From: Candidatus Puniceispirillum sp. | GTDB lineage: Bacteria; Pseudomonadota; Alphaproteobacteria; Caedimonadales; UBA1908 | Reading direction: 5' to 3' | NCBI GenBank assembly: GCA_013822015.1 | Contig: PNJU01000004.1 | Coordinates: 92,685-155,582, forward strand | DNA: 62,898 nt | In this document: in pieces, positions 37,117 through 46,688 of the stretch | Layout: each line of letters opens with the position of its first letter | How positions within the stretch are numbered: position 1 is the stretch's first letter | Notes under the pieces: generated by a model | What the model saw: only the letters and a program-made list of their open reading frames with translations | The model's database searches: none | What the model was told of the DNA's origin: nothing | Made by a program: the position numbers and the translations under genes

Positions 37117-38651
37117 CAAAGCGTCTCCTCTTTCATTGTGAGCAGCGTTTGCTTTGCTTTGTGCCGGATGGCCTCCTGCTTAGGCGTGTCAAAGCGATCC
37201 CAGTTTTTATAGGAAAATGAAAGTCTGGGGTTATTATCCAATTTCTGGCGGTGACGCGCAAGAAAGTCCCAGTACAGGGCGTTGAAGGGGCAGGCGTCCT
37301 CTTCTAGGAGACCGTCAGGATTGTACGGGCACTGGGCGCAGAAATTGCTCATTTTATGAATGTATTTGCCGCTGGCCGCGTAAGGTTTACTTCCCACAAG
37401 GCCGCCATCGCCAAAAAGGGCCATGCCAAGGGTATTGGGCATCTCAACCCATTCAAAGGCGTCACTGTAGACGCTCAGGTACCAGGCTTGGACCTCGGCA
37501 ACGTCGAGCCCTGCAAGCAAAGCAAAGTTCCCTGTCACCATGAGGCGCTGGATATGGTGGGAATAGGCATGGATACGGGTATGGGTGACGGCTTCTTTGA
37601 TGCAGGCCATGTGGGTGGGGCCTCCCCAATAAAAGGAGGGGAGGGGACCATTTGCCTCGAGGTAATTCAAGTCCCCGTATGCGGGCATCTTGAGCCAGTA
37701 AACACCCCGTATAAACTCACGCCATCCTAGAATTTGGCGAATAAAACCCTCCACACAGTTCAAAGGCGCCTTGCCTTCAAGGTAAACACGCTCAGCCCGC
37801 CGGCAAATTTCAAGGGGAGCCAGCAGACCCGCGTTCAGATAGGACGATAAAAGTGAGTGAAACAAATAAGGCTCATCCCTCACCATGGCGTCCTGGTAAT
37901 CACCAAAGAAAGGAAGGCAATGGATGATGAAATCCTCAAGTTCCAGAAGGGCCTGTTCCCGGGTCACGGCGTAGTAAAAAGGCTCGAGGTCCCCAAAATG
38001 CCCTGGGAAATGTTTGCCCACAAGGCGTAAGACCTCTTTAAGAGTATCTGACCTGGGATGGGATAAGCGCTTGGGGAAAGACAACCCACATTCAGGGGGA
38101 CGTCTATTTTCTTTATCGAAGTTCCATTGTCCTCCCAGGGGTTTGTCGCCCTTATCCATCAGGATGCGGTAATGCTTGCGCATGTCCCGGTAAAAATACT
38201 CCATGCGCAGCTCTTTGCGGCCGGCGGCCCAGTTTTTGAAGGCCCCTTCACTGCATAAGAAACGGTCATCCTCTCGCATCTCAAAGGGAAGAGTGAGCTC
38301 TTTGAACAAGTGTAGCAGGTCTTGCCGCAGGGCGTACTCGCTGGGCTGGGTCATAATAATATGGGACGCCCCCAAGTCTTTCACAGCCCGTGTGATTTCG
38401 CTGGCTAGCATTCCCGTATTGTCAGTCGCATCTAAGGTCACATAGCGCACACGCAAACCTTTTTGGCAGAGCTCTTGAGCGAAATGCCGCATGGCGGCAT
38501 AAAGAAAGGCAAGTTTCTTGGGATGATGGGGGACCAGGCTTGCCTCATAGTGGGTTTCGCAAAAAAGGACCACGTCGTGCGCCTGCGCATCCTTGAGCGC
38601 GGACAAGGTATGGGACAGCTGATCCCACAAAACAATACGCAAAGCGCTCAT
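37116..38651 (-). CDS. phrB: FeS-type bacterial cryptochrome/(6-4) photolyase
   Basis: A 511-aa protein of the iron-sulfur bacterial cryptochrome/photolyase group. The N-terminal antenna domain starts [20 protein letters not shown]. The FAD domain includes [35 protein letters not shown] and [20 protein letters not shown]. The cluster cysteines are clear: C438 and C441 (CAQC) and C454 twelve residues later ([14 protein letters not shown]), plus the Cys in NCVEGFIRQ. This matches PhrB, which repairs (6-4) photoproducts using light. It overlaps the upstream epimerase by 4 bp and is coupled to DUF2256 downstream. Confidence 0.94.
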   Translation of the reverse strand: MSALRIVLWDQLSHTLSALKDAQAHDVVLFCETHYEASLVPHHPKKLAFLYAAMRHFAQELCQKGLRVRYVTLDATDNTGMLASEITRAVKDLGASHIIMTQPSEYALRQDLLHLFKELTLPFEMREDDRFLCSEGAFKNWAAGRKELRMEYFYRDMRKHYRILMDKGDKPLGGQWNFDKENRRPPECGLSFPKRLSHPRSDTLKEVLRLVGKHFPGHFGDLEPFYYAVTREQALLELEDFIIHCLPFFGDYQDAMVRDEPYLFHSLLSSYLNAGLLAPLEICRRAERVYLEGKAPLNCVEGFIRQILGWREFIRGVYWLKMPAYGDLNYLEANGPLPSFYWGGPTHMACIKEAVTHTRIHAYSHHIQRLMVTGNFALLAGLDVAEVQAWYLSVYSDAFEWVEMPNTLGMALFGDGGLVGSKPYAASGKYIHKMSNFCAQCPYNPDGLLEEDACPFNALYWDFLARHRQKLDNNPRLSFSYKNWDRFDTPKQEAIRHKAKQTLLTMKEETL

Positions 38652-39559
38652 GAACGGGCGACTATTTTTTGGAGAGAGGCCTCCAAGGATCCATAGGAAA
38701 AGACAAATCCACTACCCATGGCTTTTTGAGGAAACACATTTTGACCCTGGAGCATAAGTTCCTCGGACATCTGGCCATAGACTGTTTTTAAAACGAAGCC
38801 AGGTACGTGGCACACGCAGGGTCGCCCCATACACGAGGCAAGGGTTCTTGAGAATGTGTCGTTGGAGATGGCCTGGGGAGCGCTGGCATTGACAGGCCCC
38901 GTGATCGTCTCAGTATCAATAATATGCATGATGAGGCGCAGCACATCATCGCGGTCAATCCATGAGAGGGGCTGCTTTCCATCTCCCAGATGCCCGCCAA
39001 GCCCAAGGCGAAAGGGAAGCCATAATTTTTCCAGCATGCCACCGCCTCGCCCAAGGACAGGACTCAGCCTCAACAAGACTGTGCGCACACCAAGGTCTTG
39101 GGCACGAAGCGCTTCCGTCTCCCACGCTTTGCAAAGTGTATGGGCGAAGGAGGTTGGTGACGCGGTGGGCGTATCTTCTTGAAAAATGCGCGTCGCATCT
39201 GTGCCGTAGTACCCAACGGCGGACGCGCTGATGAAGACCCCTGGCTTATGGGCGGTTTGACCCATGAGCTGAACGAGTGCGCGGGTCGTGCCCACACGGC
39301 TGCGCCAGATGCGATCCTTGGCGCGCTTTGTCCATCTTTGGGCAATGGTTTCGCCAGCCAAGTTGATGACGATGTCAAAGGCATGGGCTGCGGCGTCTGT
39401 GAGGGAAGAAAGGGAGGTGATCTGGGGCAAAAGGGGGTGTGCGTTATGGGTCAGCACAAAGATCTTTGCGCCCCTTTCCAGAAGGGCTTGGCACAGTGGG
39501 CTTCCAATAAATCCCGTGCCCCCCGTGAGAAGGATTTTCTTGCCCTGAATGCTGCCCAT
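38648..39559 (-). CDS. TIGR01777 family SDR epimerase
   Basis: A 303-aa extended short-chain dehydrogenase. The nucleotide-binding motif is LLTGGTGFIGSPLCQALLER, followed by INLAGETIAQRWTKRAKDRI, ISASAVGYYGTDA (family YxxxD-type motif), LRLSPVLGRGGGMLEKLWLP and a terminal SLEASLQKIV. These features define the TIGR01777 (YfcH-like) family of unknown substrate. A GGGGAGG site precedes the ATG, 18 bp after dapB. Family members often neighbour photolyases and SOUL proteins, as here. Confidence 0.92.
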   Translation of the reverse strand: MGSIQGKKILLTGGTGFIGSPLCQALLERGAKIFVLTHNAHPLLPQITSLSSLTDAAAHAFDIVINLAGETIAQRWTKRAKDRIWRSRVGTTRALVQLMGQTAHKPGVFISASAVGYYGTDATRIFQEDTPTASPTSFAHTLCKAWETEALRAQDLGVRTVLLRLSPVLGRGGGMLEKLWLPFRLGLGGHLGDGKQPLSWIDRDDVLRLIMHIIDTETITGPVNASAPQAISNDTFSRTLASCMGRPCVCHVPGFVLKTVYGQMSEELMLQGQNVFPQKAMGSGFVFSYGSLEASLQKIVARS

Positions 39560-39577
39560 TGTGCCTCCCCGTTTGCG

Positions 39578-40309
39578 TTAGAAGTGATGTGAGGCGAGCA
39601 GCATATCATGCATGGTGTAGCGCCCTGGGGGCTGTACTGCCAGCCACTGGGCCGCGTGAAGGGCCCCTTTTGCAAAAAGGGCACGGTTGATGCACGTATG
39701 CGACAGGGTGAGGGCCTCATCTTCGCTGGCAAAGGAAACGGTGTGTTCTCCTAAGACGCCCCCTAAACGTTGACATGTCACCTGGATCTCTTTGTGGGGG
39801 GGAAGGGCGCTCTGAAGGGTTTTGAGAAGAGACTTTGCCGTGCCTGAGGGCGCGTCTATCTTGTGAGCGTGGTGGACTTCATGGAGGGCAATATCAAAGG
39901 TCTCCAGAAGGGGGGCTGCGCGCGCCAGAAGAATGTCGAGCACCGCCACACCCAAGCTTGTATTGGGTGCAATCATGAGGGGAATGGTTTTTGCTGCGCC
40001 CATGGCGCGTGCATCAAAGGCGTTTGTATGTCCCGTTGTGCACACAAGAAGAGGGGTTTTGTGGGCGCGTGCCGCCTCAAGAAGTGTCAGGCTTAGATCC
40101 GGCGTAGAAAAATCGATGACGACGTCGAGATCCTTCATAAACGCATCTGGGTCGGTTTCTTGACGCGTGCGTGCGGGCAAGGAAGGCAGGGACGCTACGG
40201 GGGATCTTACCAATACGGCGTCTAGACAGAGGCTGGTGCGCTCCTGTAAAGACGCGAGAAGACTCGCGCCCATGCGTCCTGTTACACCAACAATACCAAG
40301 GCTGATCAT
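39578..40309 (-). CDS. dapB: 4-hydroxy-tetrahydrodipicolinate reductase
   Basis: A 243-aa DapB, acting in lysine and diaminopimelate synthesis. The NAD(P)H-binding N-terminus is ISLGIVGVTGRMGASLLASL. FSTPDLSLTLLEAA, VCTTGHTNAF (GTTG-type) and APNTSLGVAVLD follow. The catalytic HHAHKIDAPSGTAKSL segment is intact. The ATG at 40309 was chosen because the ten residues upstream are unrelated to the family. It is 29 bp after the periplasmic-binding-like gene. Confidence 0.95.
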   Translation of the reverse strand: MISLGIVGVTGRMGASLLASLQERTSLCLDAVLVRSPVASLPSLPARTRQETDPDAFMKDLDVVIDFSTPDLSLTLLEAARAHKTPLLVCTTGHTNAFDARAMGAAKTIPLMIAPNTSLGVAVLDILLARAAPLLETFDIALHEVHHAHKIDAPSGTAKSLLKTLQSALPPHKEIQVTCQRLGGVLGEHTVSFASEDEALTLSHTCINRALFAKGALHAAQWLAVQPPGRYTMHDMLLASHHF

Positions 40310-40338
40310 GTCCCGCTCATAAAGTGGTTGCGCACCCA

Positions 40339-41373
40339 CTAGTGATACAACATTCCAAGACCCCGTGCAAAGGCCCGGTATACCTTGGGAAGGCGAGAGA
40401 GATATTTCAGATCACTGTCTCGCATGGCGACGAGGTAATCATTGGTCTGGGCCACGGGAATTTTCGTAGTGGGTGTGCCTGCAAGGATTTTGAGAGCCAT
40501 TTCCGCTGCTACGCGCCCCTGTTCTGCGGGAGACGCCGCAAGGGCCAGATTTCCGCCATCCTCTACAACAAAGATATTGCCGCCCAACACGGGGATTTTG
40601 GTGTTTTCCATGGTCCACCGCATGACTTCCCCGGGGGGAACAAATGTATGGGCACCGTCCGTGCGCGTAAGCTGGCGATAATTTGTGATAAAGAGGCAAT
40701 CGGCGCGTGTTGCCGCGTTGAGCACCGCGCTTTTCCAATCATCGAAGTTATCCACAAACACAGAGTCAATGAGGTTAAGGGGCGCCCAATCAAACTCCAG
40801 GATGGACTTTGCATCCAACATCACCGTATCCGACTTGTCACCCAAATTGATGATACGAATGTCAGACTCCTTAATTTTTGGATCCACAAGGTACGGGATC
40901 ACGTCTTTACAAGCGTCCAGCGGAACACGCTCCAAAACACCCGTTACATTCTTTGTGTCTTCATATCCGTAATCCTGGAGTGTTGCGTTAACGCCCGAGA
41001 AGATGATCTTAATATTTGGATTATCAATATAAAATTTGGCCACATAATTTTGTGCATCATCATCGACAGCGATAATGACTTCAGGTTCTAGGTGGGAAAT
41101 AAGTCTGCGAATAAGCACGCCCATTTTTTGTTTGTATTCAATGGAAGGGTGGTTCTTTGTATTCATGTACTGCCAGTGCACCGCAAAATCCGTACGGTTA
41201 CCAAGCACGCCGTTAATGCCCTGGTTAACGGTGCGCACCCAAGAGTAATCGGTGTTGTAGCTGTGTAAAATGAGAATCCGGGGCTTTTGCATATTGAAGG
41301 ACACAAAATACGCAATGAGTCCAAGGACGAAGAAGATTTTGAGGATGTGTCCTGAGCGTGTAAGTCTGTCCAT
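40339..41373 (-). CDS. ABC-type substrate-binding-like periplasmic protein (PF04392 type)
   Basis: A 344-aa protein with an N-terminal hydrophobic segment (residues 7-26: HILKIFFVLGLIAYFVSF). A two-lobed periplasmic-binding fold follows: RILILHSYNTDYSWVRTVNQ, EVIIAVDDDAQNYVAKFYID, VNATLQDYGYEDTKNVTGVL and the C-terminal NLALAASPAEQGRVAAEMAL and KILAGTPTTKIPV. It fits the ABC substrate-binding (PF04392) group, but no ABC permease or ATPase is nearby. Instead it directly follows a cNMP-binding SLC13 permease gene with overlapping ends. The start could also be the GTG at 41379. Confidence 0.82.
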   Translation of the reverse strand: MDRLTRSGHILKIFFVLGLIAYFVSFNMQKPRILILHSYNTDYSWVRTVNQGINGVLGNRTDFAVHWQYMNTKNHPSIEYKQKMGVLIRRLISHLEPEVIIAVDDDAQNYVAKFYIDNPNIKIIFSGVNATLQDYGYEDTKNVTGVLERVPLDACKDVIPYLVDPKIKESDIRIINLGDKSDTVMLDAKSILEFDWAPLNLIDSVFVDNFDDWKSAVLNAATRADCLFITNYRQLTRTDGAHTFVPPGEVMRWTMENTKIPVLGGNIFVVEDGGNLALAASPAEQGRVAAEMALKILAGTPTTKIPVAQTNDYLVAMRDSDLKYLSRLPKVYRAFARGLGMLYH

Positions 41374-41375
41374 TG

Positions 41376-43256
41376 TCACACAAGCCCCATGGATTTCCAG
41401 TAAGGAATGGAAAGATAAATGGCGGCAATACGCGCCAGATTCATGAGCATATTGAACCGGAAGAAGGTCTTTTTATCAAACAAATCTTTCTGGATGCAGT
41501 GATCTAGGAAAGCGCCGTAAGGCGGGTATTGACGTGGAAAAATCCACATTTTACCCCAGAAAAGAATAATGAAGCTGACAAGCCAAGGGCTGATTTCATA
41601 TTGCTGGGCAATGGGCATGAAGAGCGTGGCTAGAATAATGATGGCCGGACCATAAGGGACAATGAGGCGCACAATGAAGACGATGACAAATAATACACTG
41701 ATAAAAATGCGAAAATCTTTTTTGATATAAACGCCCGCCCATTCAATGTGGGTCAAGAAGAATGTTTGCAAGGAAAGATAGTCGACGACGCCCATGATGC
41801 CGATGAGGCCACCTAGGGTGATGAGGGCAGGCCACTCAATATCGCGTTGAAAATTGTCTCGCTTGAGTACGTTAAAGGTGAGGAGCACAAAAAGGACAAC
41901 GAGCCCCACGGAGGCAGGTGTGAGGCGGTGGATGCTTGTTGTGAGCACGCCGACCACAAAGAAAAGAAAACATGCGATGGCCAGCTGTTCATCGGCGGTT
42001 CTTTTTCCCAAAAGACTCGCTTGTTCTAAGATGCGCTCTCGGTTGATTTTGATGATCTCAGAGGTCTGTCCCATCAAAGGGATGACAATTGCGTAAGCAA
42101 TCATCATGATAAGCCCCGGCATGGCCGCTGCTTGAAGCCATCCCAGCCACTGGAAGCGCTCTTGGTCCTGGGCCCACAAAAGACCGAGGATGATGAAGTT
42201 GTGTAGGGAGCTGCTGAGAAAAATAGCGCTAAAGAGCATGGTGCCGCTGTAGGCGGAAATGGCCAGCCTTGTCACCCCCACGCCGCCGGGCTTTAAGTTA
42301 GCGTAAAAGGTCAAGTCACTCACAACACCCGCCATAAGGGCGCCGCGGTGCGCAGCCGTTGGAATGCTGGGCGTTAGGCACAGTCCCAAAAAGAACGTGG
42401 TCGCATTGAACCAAAAGTGGTTTTCCGGGATATATTTGAGAATGGATAAAAGAAGCCGGTACACAATACCGGAATTCAAAATCACGCTTCCAATGGCATA
42501 GATACAAAGGGCGGCAATAAATACCTCCGAGGCAAATCCCCCCAAAATCACTTTGGGTGGCGCGATCCCTGCCGCCATGACGGCGACCACAAGGAAAATG
42601 CTCGGGATATAGGCTTGTACAATGTCAAAGACCCACATGCATAAGGCGATAGATAAAAGGCCTAGGAAGAGGCGCGAGGACTTATCGGGCAGAACGTCTT
42701 GCAAAGCAACATAGATTAGGAAAGGGATAATGATGGCGTATAGCCACCCCACAAAGTCTGAGGTAAGTACCCACAGAAGCGCTTTTTTCTCCTGACTTTC
42801 CTCGGGCGGGCGCACGGGGAGAAATTTTCCAAGGATTGTCTGAAAAATGCTTGTAATGAAAAGGTCTTCCGATGTGGGGTTCTCAAAGAAAACCTGCTCA
42901 AGGGCGTAATGGGGTATTTTAATGAGCACGCTCGGCTGCTTGGAAAGGGCCCGTGTGGCGTAGTTTTGGGCGTGAATGCCAGCCTCTTGGCCAATATACT
43001 GGCCCGCTTCAACAAGGGAAGGGGCCGCGTCGCCTTCTGGGAAAAGATAAACCGCCCCTTCCGCAACGAAATACGTGTGGGTTGCTCTGTCCGTTGGGGA
43101 AAAGATGATTTCGTCCGCGCCAACATCAATGACTTCTGCGTGGGCAAGAAGGCGCGCCTTCGCCTCGGACGTCGCTGCCTGGATGGTGCGGTCGTTTTTT
43201 AGAAAGTGTCTGAGTGCCTGTGCTTCATTCATCGCAGCTTTTGCACATCCTTTCAT
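41376..43256 (-). CDS. SLC13-family permease with N-terminal cyclic-nucleotide-binding domain
   Basis: A 618-626 aa protein; the start may be 43256 or 43232 (eight codons later), and neither has ideal site spacing. Residues ~35-150 resemble a cNMP-binding beta-roll (EIIFSPTDRATHTYFVAEGA, LVEAGQYIGQEAGI). From about 165 there are a dozen membrane spans of the SLC13/DASS type, with LTPSIPTAAHRGALMAGV and IVPYGPAIIILATLFMPI as the paired substrate loops. It may be an anion permease gated by a nucleotide. It heads a nine-gene minus-strand run. Confidence 0.82.
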   Translation of the reverse strand: MKGCAKAAMNEAQALRHFLKNDRTIQAATSEAKARLLAHAEVIDVGADEIIFSPTDRATHTYFVAEGAVYLFPEGDAAPSLVEAGQYIGQEAGIHAQNYATRALSKQPSVLIKIPHYALEQVFFENPTSEDLFITSIFQTILGKFLPVRPPEESQEKKALLWVLTSDFVGWLYAIIIPFLIYVALQDVLPDKSSRLFLGLLSIALCMWVFDIVQAYIPSIFLVVAVMAAGIAPPKVILGGFASEVFIAALCIYAIGSVILNSGIVYRLLLSILKYIPENHFWFNATTFFLGLCLTPSIPTAAHRGALMAGVVSDLTFYANLKPGGVGVTRLAISAYSGTMLFSAIFLSSSLHNFIILGLLWAQDQERFQWLGWLQAAAMPGLIMMIAYAIVIPLMGQTSEIIKINRERILEQASLLGKRTADEQLAIACFLFFVVGVLTTSIHRLTPASVGLVVLFVLLTFNVLKRDNFQRDIEWPALITLGGLIGIMGVVDYLSLQTFFLTHIEWAGVYIKKDFRIFISVLFVIVFIVRLIVPYGPAIIILATLFMPIAQQYEISPWLVSFIILFWGKMWIFPRQYPPYGAFLDHCIQKDLFDKKTFFRFNMLMNLARIAAIYLSIPYWKSMGLV

Positions 43257-43334
43257 ATCCCTGTTAATTCTAACTTAATACAAAGTGTGGTCTTATAGCA
43301 AGAGAAGGTCGTCATCAGAGTATTTATTTAGATC

Positions 43335-44192
43335 ATGGAATGGATTGGCTCACCTCTAGAGATAGCTCATCAATTTGACGGGTATATTTTTGACATTTTC
43401 GGTGTCCTGCATGACGGCACCCACGCCCATGATGAGGTGATTGGGTGGCTTCTGGCGCTTAAAGAGCAGAAAAAGAAAATTGGTCTTATCAGCAACTCTC
43501 CCCTGGTGCCAGAGCAAGTTAAACACACCTTAGAGGGGTTTGGCATTGAGAGTGCGTACTACAACGACACGCTTTTAACGGCGGGCCAGGAGGCGCGTTA
43601 TTTTCTCGAAACCTATGCCCCTGGCAAAAAATGTTTTTTTGTGGGTTCTGAGCAGATGGCCGCAGCCCTTGTGCCACCCACCATGACCCTTGTTGACGCG
43701 CTAAGCAAAGCACATCTCATTGTGTTTGCGGGCCCAGATCCAGCTGTAAAAAATAGAGATTTTTATGATGATCTTTTGCAAGAGGCGCTTGCGCTCAAAC
43801 TGCCTCTCGTGTGCGCCAATCCCGATGTGAGCGTCTATGTGGGGAGAGAAGTGGCTCTGCGCGCGGGCCTATTTGCACAGCGCTATGAGGATTTAGGCGG
43901 GCACGTGACCTATCATGGTAAGCCACATCCATCTATCTACATGCGCCTTGCCCAGCAATGGGCCCCCATTCGTCCTGAGCGCATTTTATGTATCGGGGAT
44001 TCCTTTGTGACAGATGTGATTGGGGCAACTTTTCAAGGGCATGCCAGTCTTTTGATTGCGGGATATCTTTGCTTGCAAGAGTTAGGCATCGAAGTGCCAG
44101 AGGGTACGCCGCAATCGCGCCTGCGTGAAAAAATTTCTGCGCATATTGAAAAAGGGCCTTATAATCCCACCTATGGATTGTTTTTATCGTAG
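43335..44192 (+). CDS. TIGR01459 family HAD hydrolase
   Basis: A 285-aa HAD subfamily IIA phosphatase. The catalytic Asp motif is FDIFGVLHDGTHAHDE, followed by LISNSPLVPEQV (motif II), GKPHPSIYMRLAQQW (motif III Lys) and ILCIGDSFVTDVIGA (motif IV). TIGR01459 is mostly an alphaproteobacterial group; the substrate is not established. It is divergent from the SLC13 permease and is followed after 12 bp by the CorC-like gene. Confidence 0.93.
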   Translation: MEWIGSPLEIAHQFDGYIFDIFGVLHDGTHAHDEVIGWLLALKEQKKKIGLISNSPLVPEQVKHTLEGFGIESAYYNDTLLTAGQEARYFLETYAPGKKCFFVGSEQMAAALVPPTMTLVDALSKAHLIVFAGPDPAVKNRDFYDDLLQEALALKLPLVCANPDVSVYVGREVALRAGLFAQRYEDLGGHVTYHGKPHPSIYMRLAQQWAPIRPERILCIGDSFVTDVIGATFQGHASLLIAGYLCLQELGIEVPEGTPQSRLREKISAHIEKGPYNPTYGLFLS

Positions 44193-44204
44193 GTATATGT
44201 CGGC

Positions 44205-45473
44205 ATGTCTTTGTCGTTTACAGTGTTGCTGGGCCTGAGTGTCCTGACGCTTCTGGTGATCTCGGCGATTTTCTCTGCCTGTGAGACCGCCTTTGTGGGT
44301 GCCTCCAAAGCGCGCATCCATGCCCAGGCGCGCAAGGGGAATAAGAAGGCTAAAATGCTCCAGACGCTCCTGGTCAAACTGGAGAGCCTTGTTGGGACCA
44401 TTCTTCTTTGTAACACTTTCACCAATGCGCTCTTAACCATCCTCATGGCCACCTTTCTTGAGGGCGTCTTTGGGGATAACTTTGCCGACCTCATCACGCC
44501 CTTTGTAATCACGCCCCTTCTTGTGATTTACGCAGAAGTCATGCCCAAACTTATCGCCATCAACAGGGGCGACTCAGTGATGCAGTCCATGGTCTCACCC
44601 ATTTCCTTTTTGGTGAAATGGATTGCCCCTCTCACGCGTTTGATTGAGGTGATAGCCAAAAGAACCTTGAATCTTGTGGGTGTGCGCATCGATCCTCAAA
44701 CCCATTTGACAAGCGCCATGGAGGAGCTGCGTGGGGCCATTGATCTTCTGGGAGAAGGGGCGCCCCTTCGAGAGGAAAATGCCATGCTCCACAGCATCCT
44801 TGACCTCCATGACGTGGATGTGGATGAGATCATGATTCACCGCAAGAGTGTGTCCATGTTGGACGCCTCCATGCCCGTGGACGCCCTCTTTGATAAGGTT
44901 GTGAAAAGCCCCTACACGCGCTTTCCTGTGTGGCGCGGGAACCCCGACAATATCATTGGGATTTTGCATACGAAAGATTTGCTGCGTGCTTATCACAGAG
45001 GAGATACGCACAAGGAGGGGTTTCGTCTAGACAAAATTCTCACAAAACCTTGGTTTATTCCCGATACCGCGCCCCTTAAGGCACAGCTTCAGGCCTTTCG
45101 CACCAAAAAAGAACACTTCGCGCTAGTTGTGGATGAATACGGCGCTTTTTTAGGCATTGTGACCCTTGAGGACGTCATGGAAGAGATCGTGGGTGAGATC
45201 CTTGATGAGCATGATGAGCCACTGGCCGGCATTGCCAAAACTGCAGGAGGGGATCTGCTCATCAACGGCAAGATGACCATTCGTGATCTTAACCGGCAGT
45301 TCTCCTGGGATTTGCCTGACGAGGAGGCGTCAACATTGGCTGGGCTTGTGATCCATGAAAGCCGGACTATCCCTAAGGAAGGTCAGGTGTTTCAGCTAGC
45401 GGGACTGCGTATTACGGTTGTGAAGCGGCACAAGAACCAGATTGTGCTCTTGCGTGTCACGCCCCTTGTATAA
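44205..45473 (+). CDS. HlyC/CorC family transporter (CNNM + CBS + CorC_HlyC)
   Basis: A 422-aa protein. A DUF21/CNNM membrane domain (residues 1-170: FSACETAFVGASKARIHAQA; ITPLLVIYAEVMPKLIAINR) is followed by two CBS domains (HDVDVDEIMIHRKSVSMLDA; FALVVDEYGAFLGIVTLEDV with MEEIVGEILDEHDE). A C-terminal CorC_HlyC domain follows (GDLLINGKMTIRDLNRQFSW). Members are linked to magnesium and cobalt efflux or resistance. It is followed by bolA after 9 bp. Confidence 0.93.
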   Translation: MSLSFTVLLGLSVLTLLVISAIFSACETAFVGASKARIHAQARKGNKKAKMLQTLLVKLESLVGTILLCNTFTNALLTILMATFLEGVFGDNFADLITPFVITPLLVIYAEVMPKLIAINRGDSVMQSMVSPISFLVKWIAPLTRLIEVIAKRTLNLVGVRIDPQTHLTSAMEELRGAIDLLGEGAPLREENAMLHSILDLHDVDVDEIMIHRKSVSMLDASMPVDALFDKVVKSPYTRFPVWRGNPDNIIGILHTKDLLRAYHRGDTHKEGFRLDKILTKPWFIPDTAPLKAQLQAFRTKKEHFALVVDEYGAFLGIVTLEDVMEEIVGEILDEHDEPLAGIAKTAGGDLLINGKMTIRDLNRQFSWDLPDEEASTLAGLVIHESRTIPKEGQVFQLAGLRITVVKRHKNQIVLLRVTPLV

Positions 45474-45482
45474 GGATAAAGC

Positions 45483-45731
45483 ATGGAAGAAAAATTGCAC
45501 GCCCTGATGCAGGATGTTTTTAACCCTGAATTCCTAGAGGTCATCAACACGTCCCACCATCACGCAGGGCATAGTGGATCACCTGGCACGGGCCAGTCCC
45601 ACTTTACGGTGCGCATGCGCGCCACTACCCTTCAAGGCCTGGCACGCCTTGCCGCCCACAGGCGTGTCATGGAGGCGGCTGCGCCTCTTTTTCAAGAAGG
45701 CCTCCACGCGCTCAGCATAGAGATACTCTAA
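45483..45731 (+). CDS. BolA family protein
   Basis: An 82-aa BolA-like protein. The core NTSHHHAGHSGSPG then SHFTVRMRA, the RVMEAAAPLFQEG segment and HALSIEIL end match the family, including the conserved His used for Fe-S sharing with monothiol glutaredoxins. It sits in an apparent three-gene unit with the HAD hydrolase and CorC-like gene, closed by a strong terminator. Confidence 0.92.
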   Translation: MEEKLHALMQDVFNPEFLEVINTSHHHAGHSGSPGTGQSHFTVRMRATTLQGLARLAAHRRVMEAAAPLFQEGLHALSIEIL

Positions 45732-45734
45732 AAG

Positions 45735-45759
45735 AAAAGGGCCCCGAAGGGCCCTTTCT
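45735..45759. terminator. Bidirectional terminator, bolA / BI-1 gene
   Basis: AAAGGGCCC at 45736-45744 pairs with GGGCCCTTT at 45749-45757 across the stable CGAA tetraloop, between convergent stop codons at 45731 and 45781. Confidence 0.88.
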
Positions 45760-45780
45760 CAAAGAGTCTCTGTGGCTCCC

Positions 45781-46491
45781 TTAGCGGCGGTCGCCCAAGA
45801 AGCGCAAGAGGTACATAAAGAGGTTGATAAAGTCGAGGTATAGGGTAAGTGCACCCATAACGGCTTTCTTCTCGCCGACCTCTGCGTCATCCGCTTCATA
45901 GTACATGCTCTTGATGGCCTGGGTGTCATAAGCGGTCAGACCCGTGAAGATCAACACGCCCAAGACAGACACCACAAAGGACAGGCCTGAGCTTTGCAGG
46001 AACAAGTTGACGATGCTTGCCAAAACGATGCCAATGAGTCCCATGAAAAGGAATGACCCCATGGCGGTCAGATCCCGCTTTGTGGTGTATCCGTAAAGGC
46101 TCATGGCCGCAAAGGTGCCCGAGGTGATAAAGAACACGCGCGCGATGCTTGTGCCTGTATACACGATGAAGATGCTCGCCAGGGACAGTCCCATGACAGC
46201 GGCGTATACCCAAAAGAGTGCTTGGGCTGTGGCGGCGGACATGCGGTTGATGCCAAAGGAAATGGCAAACACGAAGCCCAAGGGTGCCAGCATTACGACC
46301 CACTTGAGGGGTGTGCCGAAGATGGCGCCCATCATGGTGGGGGAAGATGCTGTCAAAAAGGCAACAACCCCTGTTAGGCCAAGTCCCACAGCCATATAGT
46401 TAAAGATTTTGAGCATATAAGCGCGCAGCCCCATATCGACGGCTTCATCGATTTGGCGGGTGCGTGCGGATTGATAACGATAGTCTGCCAT
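45781..46491 (-). CDS. Bax inhibitor-1/YccA family membrane protein
   Basis: A 236-aa protein with seven predicted spans. The family features are VDMGLRAYMLKIFNYMAVGL at the N-terminus, NRMSAATAQALFWVYAAVMG, FTGLTAYDTQAIKSMYYEAD and ALTLYLDFINLFMYLLRFLG at the C-terminus. In bacteria these act as pH-sensitive calcium leak channels or FtsH-associated membrane proteins. The gene stands alone between two terminators. Confidence 0.94.
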   Translation of the reverse strand: MADYRYQSARTRQIDEAVDMGLRAYMLKIFNYMAVGLGLTGVVAFLTASSPTMMGAIFGTPLKWVVMLAPLGFVFAISFGINRMSAATAQALFWVYAAVMGLSLASIFIVYTGTSIARVFFITSGTFAAMSLYGYTTKRDLTAMGSFLFMGLIGIVLASIVNLFLQSSGLSFVVSVLGVLIFTGLTAYDTQAIKSMYYEADDAEVGEKKAVMGALTLYLDFINLFMYLLRFLGDRR

Positions 46492-46644
46492 AGTGACCTC
46501 CTTAGTATATGGCTGGCCCGATGATCTACCTTACCTGGCGCCGTGGTTATCCACAAGCCATCATCGGTCCTCACGATCTAAGTGTATCATTTATGCAACG
46601 ATTTGGGAAGAAAAACCGGTCATTTGTATGCTTTTACGGGGCAA

Positions 46645-46676
46645 TAAAAAAGGGCGCTCGAGAGCGCCCTTTTTCA
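46645..46676. terminator. Bidirectional terminator downstream of the OmpA-family gene
   Basis: GGGCGCTC at 46652-46659 pairs with GAGCGCCC at 46662-46669. Six A residues lie on the left and five T residues on the right, so it resembles a terminator in both orientations. It lies 20 bases past the OmpA-family stop at 46689. Confidence 0.88.
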
Positions 46677-46688
46677 GGTGTCGTACTT

